A DNA stretch of 64,000 nucleotides, from the NCBI RefSeq assembly GCF_027627475.1, contig NZ_CP115484.1, positions 124,001 through 188,000 on the forward strand. Reading direction: 5' to 3'. Positions 6,858-14,361 of this stretch are shown in pieces. Position 1 is the first letter of the stretch. Each line of letters begins with the position of its first letter. Under the pieces are notes generated by a model. It was not told where the DNA came from. It did not search any database and saw nothing but the letters and a program-made list of their open reading frames with translations. The position numbers were made by a program, and so were the translations under genes. Origin of the DNA: Paenibacillus sp. SYP-B4298. GTDB taxonomy: Bacteria; Bacillota; Bacilli; Paenibacillales; Paenibacillaceae.

Positions 6858-7457
6858 ATGAAAGGTAAGATACTCTTATTATTTTTTATCATGATAGTGC
6901 TTTCATCTTGCCAGAATAGTAGTCCGTCGACTACCTTAAACAGCGAAACTAAATCCATAATAAATTCTGAGCTGCCTGTTGAAGATCCTTCTAATAAAAG
7001 AAAGTTACCCATGAGCATAGGGAACTATGATCTGTCTGGAGAGTTTTATGATGAGATGCTTCTAAATCCTATAGATCATGATTATGAAGTGGAATTTAAT
7101 GAGTTTCAAAATTCAAAAGAGATGATTACAACCTTGGGATGGGGAGCGTTGGAAAGTAAATATACAGAGATTTGGGATAACGAGCTGAATCAAATATATA
7201 AAGAGCTTCTTTCTAAATTGGATAGAGAACCAAGAGAAGCACTCATTGAATCGCAGAAAGAATGGTTACAGTATCATTTAAGGGAAATCGAATTTGTAGA
7301 GAAGACATTTATTAATGATGGTTACCTTGGAACACAAGGATCGGTAAGCCTAGGCACGGTTATACGGGAGAGAATTAGGGAACGAACAATGCAATTATTT
7401 GAATATCGATATTTGCTAGATGGTGAAGTTGAGTTTGTATACCAAATTAAAAAATAA
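6858..7457 (+). CDS. LprI-like (DUF1311) lipoprotein
   Basis: A 199-residue protein with a lipoprotein signal peptide: basic start, hydrophobic core at residues 5-15 and lipobox V-L-S-S-Cys18. The C-terminal half has the DUF1311/LprI pattern LNQIYKELLSKLDREPREAL, ESQKEWLQY and a later RTMQLFEYR segment. LprI of mycobacteria inhibits lysozyme; most family members are uncharacterised. It would sit on the outer face of the cytoplasmic membrane. The start is ATG with AAGGAG 9 bases upstream. It stands alone between two attC-like arms. Confidence 0.75.
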   Translation: MKGKILLLFFIMIVLSSCQNSSPSTTLNSETKSIINSELPVEDPSNKRKLPMSIGNYDLSGEFYDEMLLNPIDHDYEVEFNEFQNSKEMITTLGWGALESKYTEIWDNELNQIYKELLSKLDREPREALIESQKEWLQYHLREIEFVEKTFINDGYLGTQGSVSLGTVIRERIRERTMQLFEYRYLLDGEVEFVYQIKK

Positions 7458-7470
7458 GCCAGTGAAAGCT

Positions 7471-7492
7471 CGTGAATGCAAGAACGTTATAG
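7471..7492 (+). repeat. attC-like arm
   Basis: CGTGAATGCAAGAACGTTAT (7471-7490) with core GTTATAG, 13 bp after the lipoprotein stop codon. It is preceded by AAGCCAGTGAAAGCT, close to the AAGGCAGTGAAAGGCT before 5617. The next gene starts 42 bases after the GTT. Confidence 0.5.
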
Positions 7493-7527
7493 GAAATCAG
7501 CCAAGAGAAAAAATGGAGGAATATTCA

Positions 7528-7932
7528 GTGCATATAAACATTGCTCTAAAGTCTGATTATGATTTTATTGTGGATAGAGACAAGCATGTTAATAAGGAAT
7601 TAGTGAAAAGAAAAATTGAAGATCAAGAAATTTATATTCTTCAAGAAGCGGATAAAAAAATTGGATGGATGAGATTTAATTACTTTTGGGATAATACACC
7701 ATTTCTGAATATGATATGGATTGATGAAGAATATCGAAACAAAGGGAAGGGGAAAGAAGTTGTTCTATTCTGGGAAGACCAGATGAAACAAAGAGGATTT
7801 GAACTTGTAATGACCTCGACATTAGCAAACGAAGATGCTCAACACTTTTATAGAAGACTAGGATACAGAGATTCGGGATGTTTATTATTGGAAAATGAAC
7901 CATTGGAAATTATCTTAACAAAGCGTATCTGA
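7528..7932 (+). CDS. GNAT family N-acetyltransferase
   Basis: A 134-residue GNAT domain. Motif A reads IDEEYRNKGKGKEVVLFWED (R-N-K-G-K-G) at about residues 69-88, and the C-terminal AQHFYRRLGYRDSG is the usual GNAT helix-strand end. GTG 7528 is chosen for the GGAGGA 7-12 bases upstream; an open frame extends 5' through the attC-like element but has no better start. The acceptor substrate is unknown. Confidence 0.85.
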   Translation: MHINIALKSDYDFIVDRDKHVNKELVKRKIEDQEIYILQEADKKIGWMRFNYFWDNTPFLNMIWIDEEYRNKGKGKEVVLFWEDQMKQRGFELVMTSTLANEDAQHFYRRLGYRDSGCLLLENEPLEIILTKRI

Positions 7933-7970
7933 ATTCACGCTGCGTCGCTAACTCTCCTTGGTTCGGACCC

Positions 7971-8114
7971 GATGAAGAAGCGCCGGGGGTAATTTCAGCC
8001 GGACTAAAAAAGTATAAGATCGATTACTTGAGTTGGCATGATATTGTCTGGTTGATGAACCTCCGAAGAGATTGGCAGAACTTAAGAGGTGAAGAATTCA
8101 TAATTTTGAGGTGA
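7971..8114 (+). pseudogene. C-terminal gene remnant
   Basis: An open frame without a start encodes about 47 residues (DEEAPGVISAGLKKYKIDY ... WLMNLRRDWQNLRGEEF) and ends at TGA 8112-8114. It sits just after the half palindrome TTCACGCTGCG (7933-7943). Protein-like composition and the abrupt 5' boundary suggest the tail of a deleted gene of unknown family. Its stop overlaps the ribosome binding site of the next gene. Confidence 0.4.
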
Positions 8115-8119
8115 GAGGC

Positions 8120-8443
8120 TTGAAGTATTTTTTTGGATTGTTAACAATTGTAGGAATCATATTGCCTTACATGGAGCTTATTCCTTGGATCGGTGAGAAC
8201 GGATTTAATCTGACGATGCTAGTGAATGAAGCAAGACAGAATCGAATTAGTACATTTGCTTGGTTGGATGTCATCATTTCAGCAGTTGTTTTGATTGGAT
8301 TTATTTTATATGAAGGAAAGAGAATGAGCATAAAGCATATCTGGATACCGATCATTGGAACATTAACAGTTGGTGTTTCATTTGGATTGCCGCTATTTTT
8401 ATTATTGCGTGAAATTCAAATGGACAAAATGAAAGATAGATAA
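8120..8443 (+). CDS. DUF2834-like small membrane protein
   Basis: A 107-residue protein with three hydrophobic segments (about residues 3-20, 43-62 and 73-95) separated by short loops, one with NRISTFAWLDVIISAVV. Small three-helix proteins of this pattern are annotated DUF2834; function is unknown. TTG 8120 is 5 bases after GAGGTGA; GTG 8111 is the alternative but overlaps that site. Confidence 0.65.
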   Translation: MKYFFGLLTIVGIILPYMELIPWIGENGFNLTMLVNEARQNRISTFAWLDVIISAVVLIGFILYEGKRMSIKHIWIPIIGTLTVGVSFGLPLFLLLREIQMDKMKDR

Positions 8444-8492
8444 ACTACCTATGATAGACATCAATCAGCGAAAACCATGAAAGGAGGACGCG

Positions 8493-9014
8493 ATGAGCAA
8501 CATGATACTGGTTGAACCCTCTACCGACTTTAAGCTCCAGTACATAGAAATGATCGAAGAATGGAAGGGAACTGGTGAGAGAATGGTTCCCTTTGTATTA
8601 AGATACGATTATGAAGACTTTGATTCCTTTTTGGATAAAATAAAGAACCTACGTGACAATCCGATGCAAGACGAAAAGACGGTAAATAGTTCAACATTCT
8701 GGTTATTGGAAAATGATGAACGGATAGTTGGAGCAGTGAATATTAGACATAGACTAAACAGATATTTGTTAGAGATAGGAGGCCATATTGGATATGGTAT
8801 AAGACCTTCATCTAGAAGACAAGGATATGCAACTGAAATTTTGAATCAGTCCTTAAGACATGCTAGATCATTAGGAATATCAAGAGCATTGGTGACTTGT
8901 GATAAGGATAATATCGCATCGGCGAGAACAATCATTAAGAATAACGGTATATTAGATTCCGAGGCAACTATAAATGGAGTTGAAATACAGAGATATTGGA
9001 TAGAGATAAGGTAA
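8493..9014 (+). CDS. GNAT family N-acetyltransferase (RimJ/RimL-like)
   Basis: A 173-residue GNAT protein. Motif A is GYGIRPSSRRQGYATEILNQ (R-R-Q-G-Y-A) at about residues 105-124, followed by a CDKDNIASARTIIKNNG segment typical of the subgroup with a longer N-terminal lobe (ENDERIVGAVNIRH). ATG 8493 follows AAAGGAGG by 6 bases. It is 49 bp after the membrane protein gene. The substrate is not predictable. Confidence 0.88.
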   Translation: MSNMILVEPSTDFKLQYIEMIEEWKGTGERMVPFVLRYDYEDFDSFLDKIKNLRDNPMQDEKTVNSSTFWLLENDERIVGAVNIRHRLNRYLLEIGGHIGYGIRPSSRRQGYATEILNQSLRHARSLGISRALVTCDKDNIASARTIIKNNGILDSEATINGVEIQRYWIEIR

Positions 9015-9160
9015 TTGCATTTTGAAAACACTATGTTCAAGCATCGCCGCTTGCGCTCCTTACGTCTGATAGAATGCGAGCGTGAAGAGCAGAATCAGAC
9101 AGACATGCCCGGCATTTACCGGGCGTGATGAATTAAGTTGCATAACATGGAGGAGGAAAC

Positions 9161-9523
9161 GTGGAGAATATATCACCATCGGACAAAGCTGATATATTAA
9201 AGTCGATACAGTCTACAATTCATAAATCCGAAAATGCCATCGCTAAAATGACAGATGAAGGCTCCAATACAACATTAATAAAAAAACGACTTCATGCCCA
9301 TTATATTGGTTTAGCACTGCTTGAATACGATTGGAATCAAAAACCCCACCATTATTCCCATGATGACCTCTTACAAGCCAAAAAAACTCTAATCGATTTA
9401 TTTCCATCCCTTGAGATAAGTTATGCTCATGCTAAGGTAAACAGTTCTCAAAGAACGCTCTTAGACAGAAGAATCAAAGCACTAAAATGGGCAGTACAAG
9501 CGATAAATATATATACCCACTAG
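9161..9523 (+). CDS. Hypothetical small soluble protein
   Basis: A 120-residue, mostly helical protein with no signal or membrane segment. Notable stretches are KKRLHAHYIGLALLE and SSQRTLLDRRIKALKWA. It starts at GTG with GGAGGAGG about 6 bases upstream. I do not recognise the family. The 146 bp before it carry CAAGCATCGCCGCTTGCGCT (about 9048), which recurs with two changes near 23135, plus a small CCCGG/CCGGG hairpin. Confidence 0.6.
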   Translation: MENISPSDKADILKSIQSTIHKSENAIAKMTDEGSNTTLIKKRLHAHYIGLALLEYDWNQKPHHYSHDDLLQAKKTLIDLFPSLEISYAHAKVNSSQRTLLDRRIKALKWAVQAINIYTH

Positions 9524-9556
9524 CCTTGGGGCGTCGTTAATTGAGGAGGTAGTCAA

Positions 9557-9903
9557 ATGAAGGATATAAAAGAAAGCATCGAAATTACTGTGCAACGGGC
9601 TTCAAGGGATGAAAGTCAGTATATTTTGGATCTCAGAACTGTGGCAGGAGCTTGATCATATTGAATCGGGATATATACATCGATTTGCAGTCAATAGAAA
9701 TTACAAGGGGCTTGGCATAGGTGAACAATTAATCATTTGGGCTGAAGACTTTATAAGGAATAATGGAAAGAAAAAATAAGACTGGATTGTATGGCGGAGA
9801 ATATGAGATTGAATCATTACTATAAGGACAATGGATATAGACATATCCGTTTTTTGGAATGGGATAATGGATGGAAGATTAATTTATATGAGAAGAATGC
9901 CTG
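9557..9903 (+). pseudogene. GNAT acetyltransferase, decayed
   Basis: A normal start (GGAGG, ATG 9557) gives MKDIKESIEITVQRASRDES and then a TGA near 9652. Further on, in other frames, VNRNYKGLGIGEQLIIWAED (GNAT motif A), a TAA, then NHYYKDNGYRHIRF and a final TGA at 9901-9903 can be read. Part of the central domain is missing and at least two frame breaks are present, so this is a dead gene. Confidence 0.75.
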
Positions 9904-9944
9904 AGGAAACATGAATACAAGAAGTTCCAAGGGAGGAAGACAAA

Positions 9945-10472
9945 ATGTTTTATGATTTGCAAGGTCAACCCAATATGTCACCAGTTGTGGGAATGTTATT
10001 TTCTGCCGTGAAGGAGAATAACCAACGTTTAAAGCTCATCACAGAAGGTATAACGCAAGATGAGGTAGACTATAAAGGGCCTGATAACAGCTATAATAGC
10101 ATTGCTCAACTAATCAGACATCTGTTGTATGTAGATCTAAATTGGGTGTATAGGATAAAGGGAGAGTCGCTTCCACATCATGTTAAAGAGCAATATGGTC
10201 CTATGATTGATAGAAATAATAGGCTTCCGATGATAATGGGGATGTCTGTTAGTACACTTATGTCAGACTATGAAGATGTAATTAAATTGTTGGAAGATAC
10301 ATGTACGCAATTGACGGATCGTGATCTGGATAAGGTAGTCCATTTTGGACATGAAAATGAAAAACAAGCAAATATAAAATGGGGATTATGGCATATAGCT
10401 GACCATAGTCGTTATCATCAAGCACAAATAAATCAACTCAGAAAATGGTATAAAATGTGTCCCAGCTCCTAA
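9945..10472 (+). CDS. DinB-family protein
   Basis: A 175-residue DinB fold. Candidate metal ligands are the His of AQLIRHLLYVDLNW in the first third and those of WHIADHSRYHQAQINQLR near the C-terminus. ATG follows GGGAGGAAGAC. It lies 42 bp after the decayed GNAT gene. It differs clearly in sequence from the DinB proteins at 5678 and 26326, so these are not recent copies. Confidence 0.82.
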   Translation: MFYDLQGQPNMSPVVGMLFSAVKENNQRLKLITEGITQDEVDYKGPDNSYNSIAQLIRHLLYVDLNWVYRIKGESLPHHVKEQYGPMIDRNNRLPMIMGMSVSTLMSDYEDVIKLLEDTCTQLTDRDLDKVVHFGHENEKQANIKWGLWHIADHSRYHQAQINQLRKWYKMCPSS

Positions 10473-10506
10473 GGCAGGACTGCGATTGTAATTGAGGTGT
10501 TATAGT

Positions 10507-11274
10507 TTGAAGATAAAAAAGTATGGGAAAAGCGGTAAGCCTCTATTAATATTCATCCATGGTGGGGGCTTAAGCTCTTGGTCTTGGAAGAATATTATTC
10601 ATTTACTAGAAGAGGACTATGATATCCAAGCGATAATCATTGATGGACATGGTGAAAACTATGAGACGGATTTCATAAGTATAGAAGATACGGCTGGTAA
10701 AATTCGTGAGCATCTTAATGCGAATCATATTAGTAGAGTTCATGCCATTTGCGGATTATCCATAGGTGCGCAGATTACAGTTGAACTCCTTACTTCAACA
10801 CCTAACCTCTCCGAAAATTGGTTGATTGAAAGCGCATTAGTCGTGCCGATGAAAACAATCACCAACGTCATGTTGCCATTTATTACTTTAGCCTATCCTC
10901 TAATAAAAATGAAATGGTATGCAAAGCTACAAGCGAAGGCATTATTTATATCTGAGAATGATTTTGAACTGTACTTCAAAGATAGCTCTAGGATGTCGTT
11001 GAGTACTTTGCAGGCCGTGACTATTAGTAATGGAAATTATAAATTGAAGTCTAATTATATAGAATCAAGTAGTAATATTCTATTTTTTGTAGGAAGTAAA
11101 GAGCCTAAGATCATGATCCGATCCGCACAGTTATTGGCACGCTCGATTCCCAATAGTAAGCTGGAAATTCTGGAAGGCTATAAACATGGTGAGCTGAGCT
11201 TGAAGCAGCATGTAAGGTATGCAGAGATCATAAGAGGCTTTAAGGGGAATGAAAAAGAAACTAAGGGCATATAA
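10507..11274 (+). CDS. Alpha/beta hydrolase
   Basis: About 255 residues with the alpha/beta-hydrolase fold. The oxyanion-hole region is LLIFIHGGGLSSWSWKN near residue 15-30, the strand IIIDGHGE follows, and the nucleophile elbow is CGLSIGAQ (G-x-S-x-G, Ser near residue 85). Late acid and His are likely at FFVGSKEPK and YKHGELS. No signal peptide, so cytoplasmic. TTG 10507 follows GAGGTG by 7 bases. The substrate is unknown. It is 34 bp after the DinB gene and may be co-transcribed. Confidence 0.82.
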   Translation: MKIKKYGKSGKPLLIFIHGGGLSSWSWKNIIHLLEEDYDIQAIIIDGHGENYETDFISIEDTAGKIREHLNANHISRVHAICGLSIGAQITVELLTSTPNLSENWLIESALVVPMKTITNVMLPFITLAYPLIKMKWYAKLQAKALFISENDFELYFKDSSRMSLSTLQAVTISNGNYKLKSNYIESSSNILFFVGSKEPKIMIRSAQLLARSIPNSKLEILEGYKHGELSLKQHVRYAEIIRGFKGNEKETKGI

Positions 11275-11396
11275 ATCGTCCGAAGATGTTGTGTTTATTC
11301 GATAGGCCTTCAGAAATTAGTAGCGAGGTGCCATGACAGCTTAACCGCGCCGCGGCGATCCCTTTGTGGCAAGACCGCAAAAAAGGAGAGACATCC

Positions 11397-11936
11397 ATGA
11401 TACTTTATCAGAGCAAGGAGATAGGTCTAAGAACTCTCGAAGAACAAGACGCCCATCTACTGGTGAAGTGGCTTTCAGATCCCGAGGTTCTCAAGTACTA
11501 TGAAGGACGCGACCGAGTACATGACGAGGAATTGGTTCAGCAGAGCTTCTACGAGCAGGGGGATGAAGTGACACCCTGCATTATTCAATATCAATTGAAG
11601 GATATTGGTTATTTGCAATTTTATGTGATTGATGAAGAAGAGCTTGAGCAGTATGGCTACGTCGACATTCAAGGAAAGATATACGGAATGGATCAATTCA
11701 TTGGTGAACCATCATATTGGAACCGCGGAATCGGAACTCAACTCATAGAGGAAACGGTGAGGTATCTGATCGAGCACAAGGAAGCCAGGAAGATTGTTAT
11801 GGACCCACAAGCATGGAATACAAGAGCTCTTAAGGTATACGAACGGTGTGGGTTTAGGAAGAAGAAGTATCTGGAGAAGCATGAATATCATGAAGGACAA
11901 TATAGGGACTGCTGGCTGATTGAATATGAAGAATAA
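11397..11936 (+). CDS. GNAT acetyltransferase, AAC(6')-like
   Basis: A 179-residue GNAT protein with the layout of the aminoglycoside 6'-N-acetyltransferase branch (GLRTLEEQDAHLLVKWLSDPEVLKYYEG at the start, then YWNRGIGTQLIEETVRYL as motif A, and DPQAWNTRALKVYERCGFRK). Relatives include true resistance enzymes and many housekeeping acetyltransferases, so activity on aminoglycosides is only a possibility. ATG 11397 follows AAAAAAGGAGAG by 6 bases. The 122 bp before it include a CCGCGCCGCGGCG stretch like other unit boundaries here. Confidence 0.82.
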   Translation: MILYQSKEIGLRTLEEQDAHLLVKWLSDPEVLKYYEGRDRVHDEELVQQSFYEQGDEVTPCIIQYQLKDIGYLQFYVIDEEELEQYGYVDIQGKIYGMDQFIGEPSYWNRGIGTQLIEETVRYLIEHKEARKIVMDPQAWNTRALKVYERCGFRKKKYLEKHEYHEGQYRDCWLIEYEE

Positions 11937-12043
11937 GGTGTAAGCCTCGTCGCCGACGCTCTTTGTTCGGGTAGAAGCTGCAGTTAAAGCAGCGAACTTA
12001 GCCAGACACACCCGGTATATGAAATAAGAGGGGGAACAAGCTG

Positions 12044-12178
12044 GTGCGAAGAAAAAATGGTGTGTACTTACTATGTGTGGTATGCCTGTTTTCTATGATA
12101 TTGTTCGGATGTAGCAGAACGGAGGGATCAACTGAACTAGCATCAGATATTCCCAATTTAGAGGATTGTGCCTGTTAA
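12044..12178 (+). CDS. Very short lipoprotein or truncated lipoprotein
   Basis: GTG 12044 follows GAGGGGGAA. The 44-residue product has a basic start, a hydrophobic core and lipobox I-L-F-G-Cys23, then about 20 residues ending in Cys-Ala-Cys. The body is too short for a normal lipoprotein domain, so it is either the 5' stub of a deleted gene or a small anchored peptide. About 100 bp of non-coding sequence follow before the next gene. Confidence 0.45.
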   Translation: MRRKNGVYLLCVVCLFSMILFGCSRTEGSTELASDIPNLEDCAC

Positions 12179-12285
12179 TGGAGAACTAAAATATGGCAAG
12201 TAACTCAATTATGTCCATAATTTAGTATAATAAAGGAAGTAACAGATGCAGAGCAAACGATGCAGAGTAGTGAGGTGGAAGACAC

Positions 12286-12732
12286 ATGACGCTAAGATTA
12301 CAGAGTGCAGGCAGAGAGGATCTTCACATATTGGCCGAAATGAATAAGCAGCTCATCGAGGATGAGAACAGTTCGAACCCCATGGGAATACAGGAACTAG
12401 AGGAGCGTATGCGTGAGTTCTTCGAGAACAATTGGGGAATGGATCTGATAATGAAGGAAGATACGATCATTGGCTATGCTTTATATCAATATCAAGAGGA
12501 TTCATTCCATAGAGGAGAAAAACAAGTCTACCTCAGACAGTATTTTATAAGACGAGAATATCGAAATATGGGGTATGGAATCGCCGGAATAGAGCTATTG
12601 CGAAAGACGCGATTTAAGGACGTAAGGAGAATTGAACTCGATGTATTAGAAAAGAACCCCGAAGGAAAACGATTCTGGGACAGGGCAGGATTTAGAGCCT
12701 ACTATACCAACATGAGACTGGAAAATTCGTAG
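12286..12732 (+). CDS. GNAT family N-acetyltransferase
   Basis: A 148-residue GNAT domain: YLRQYFIRREYRNMGYGIAG is motif A (R-N-M-G-Y-G) near residues 84-103, and GKRFWDRAGFRAY is the terminal helix-strand. ATG follows AGTGAGGTGG. It ends 28 bp before the beta-lactamase-like gene, so the two may form a pair. Confidence 0.85.
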   Translation: MTLRLQSAGREDLHILAEMNKQLIEDENSSNPMGIQELEERMREFFENNWGMDLIMKEDTIIGYALYQYQEDSFHRGEKQVYLRQYFIRREYRNMGYGIAGIELLRKTRFKDVRRIELDVLEKNPEGKRFWDRAGFRAYYTNMRLENS

Positions 12733-12760
12733 AATTGAGCGAAAGAACAAGGAGAGCCTC

Positions 12761-13783
12761 ATCGAAACTAAACACTTTCATCAACTTAACCGGTATGTTC
12801 ATCAGATTCAGCAACAAATAAAAGCAACTGCGGCAGCGACTTATGTTATACAACATGATCTTGTCGTCAACGAATGGTACTCGGGAAGACATGATCATAC
12901 TGCTTCTTCTAGAATGGTTGATGCGCATTCCCAATTTAATGTTGGTTCCGTCAGGAAGACGTATTTGGCTATGGCCATAAGTCTGCTCATTGAAGAGGGG
13001 AAAATACGTAGCATAGATGACGAGGTCGGTCTCTACTTAAATGAGTTGTATGCTACGGCAAGTGGAATTACGATACGTCATTGTCTCACCCATACACATG
13101 GTCTTGATATTCAAGAGGGGCAATATTCGAGAGCCTTTAGACCCGGTGAAGATTGGGCATACAATAACGCGGGAATTACGATCTTAATTGAACTCGTCGC
13201 ACGCTTGACGGGACAATCACTGGCAAGCTACATCATCGATAACGTGATTCAACCTTTAGGGTTTACTGAGACGGGGTGGCGGACGCGATACAACGAGCTA
13301 CTAATCTATAACCACTATCATGAGGATGATAACTGGGTTGGACCCAATGACAGTTCAGCAGGCGACCAGAGCAATCTGTTCATTAGTGCTCGCGAACTGG
13401 CCGCATGGGGGAATTTGCATCTCCATAAAGGGAAAATAAATGGCGAACAAGTTTATCCGAAATCTGTATTCGACAGAATGACTAGCCTGCAAACCCCAAA
13501 AACGTTACATCCAGCATTACCGAGACAAGGCTTTATCTGGTGGTTACAGAGCCATTCACCCTTGAACCAGATCGGTGATCAAGTACCTCATGACTCCTTT
13601 CAGGTATTGGGCATCACCGGCTGTGCGTGTCTTGTGATTCCAGAATATAAGGCTGTGGCCGTTCGTATGTACAATCAATTACACAATCCTCAAGGATATG
13701 ACTATCTGGAGGATATAAGACAGTTTGGGAATGAAGTCCATAGTGCCTTGCAAGCCAGCGCCGAGCCGCGGCCACTCCCGTAG
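12761..13783 (+). CDS. Class C beta-lactamase-like serine hydrolase
   Basis: The open frame covers about 340 residues. The active-site S-x-x-K is SVRK (Ser near residue 63) and the Y-x-N motif is YNN in EDWAYNNAGI. No signal peptide is visible, so a cytoplasmic esterase or D-amino peptidase role is more likely than secreted resistance. The start is uncertain: AAGGAG at 12749-12754 points to ATC 12761 or CTC 12758, and the first ATG in frame (12914) would leave only 11 residues before the catalytic Ser. The region 12761-12913 reads as protein (HQIQQQIKATAAATYVIQHD), so it is probably coding with a rare start. Confidence 0.72.
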   Translation: METKHFHQLNRYVHQIQQQIKATAAATYVIQHDLVVNEWYSGRHDHTASSRMVDAHSQFNVGSVRKTYLAMAISLLIEEGKIRSIDDEVGLYLNELYATASGITIRHCLTHTHGLDIQEGQYSRAFRPGEDWAYNNAGITILIELVARLTGQSLASYIIDNVIQPLGFTETGWRTRYNELLIYNHYHEDDNWVGPNDSSAGDQSNLFISARELAAWGNLHLHKGKINGEQVYPKSVFDRMTSLQTPKTLHPALPRQGFIWWLQSHSPLNQIGDQVPHDSFQVLGITGCACLVIPEYKAVAVRMYNQLHNPQGYDYLEDIRQFGNEVHSALQASAEPRPLP

Positions 13784-13832
13784 TTCACCTCATCTAAACT
13801 GCTGCTAACAATATAAATCAGGGAGAGATCAT

Positions 13833-14291
13833 ATGGATCATATTAAACTAATGGATGTTCAATCAGACCATCCTGATTTAAGTATCCTAACGGAAAGACT
13901 TGATAAGTATTTATATGAACTCTACCCTCCAGAAGAAGTGTTCCAGGTTGATTATGAAGACCCCAGTAAAGATAAGATTGAAATTGTTATTGCTTATCTC
14001 CAAGGCAAACCCGTTGGATGTGGAGCGATCAAGGAAATCGACGACAGGGCAGTTGAATTAAAGCGTTTTTTTGTTTTGGAGGATTACCGGAATCAGGGAA
14101 TTGCCAGTCTCATTCTAAAAACTATGGAAAGTAAAGCAAGAAGTAAAAACTATAAAGTGATGAGATTGGAAACCGGAGATCAACAAGTAGAAGCCATCGG
14201 ATTTTACAGTAAATATGAGTTTTATGAAATTGATCGATTTGGTGAATATGCTGATTGCCCCTCTAGTGTATGTATGGAAAAAACATTGTGA
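13833..14291 (+). CDS. GNAT family N-acetyltransferase
   Basis: A 152-residue GNAT protein. KPVGCGAIKEIDDRAVELKR precedes motif A (LEDYRNQGIASLILK), and AIGFYSKYEFYEIDRFGEY is the usual end. ATG follows AGGGAGAG by 7 bases. It is the last small accessory gene before the two-component system. Confidence 0.87.
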   Translation: MDHIKLMDVQSDHPDLSILTERLDKYLYELYPPEEVFQVDYEDPSKDKIEIVIAYLQGKPVGCGAIKEIDDRAVELKRFFVLEDYRNQGIASLILKTMESKARSKNYKVMRLETGDQQVEAIGFYSKYEFYEIDRFGEYADCPSSVCMEKTL

Positions 14292-14361
14292 ACTACTGCT
14301 CGCCTAACCACGATGCGGCTTTCCCTATGGTCACTTTATATTTCGTTATTGGGAGGTATCC

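Noticed and set aside
11397-11936. Firm call of aminoglycoside resistance gene
   Set aside because: The AAC(6')-like layout is shared by many acetyltransferases of other function, and resistance cannot be read from these motifs alone.
1-14300. Integrase or other recombinase gene for the cassette-like array
   Set aside because: None was found on either strand; the only recombinase-like genes in the window are the broken TnpA and TnpB at 27.1-28.4 kb, which are unrelated.
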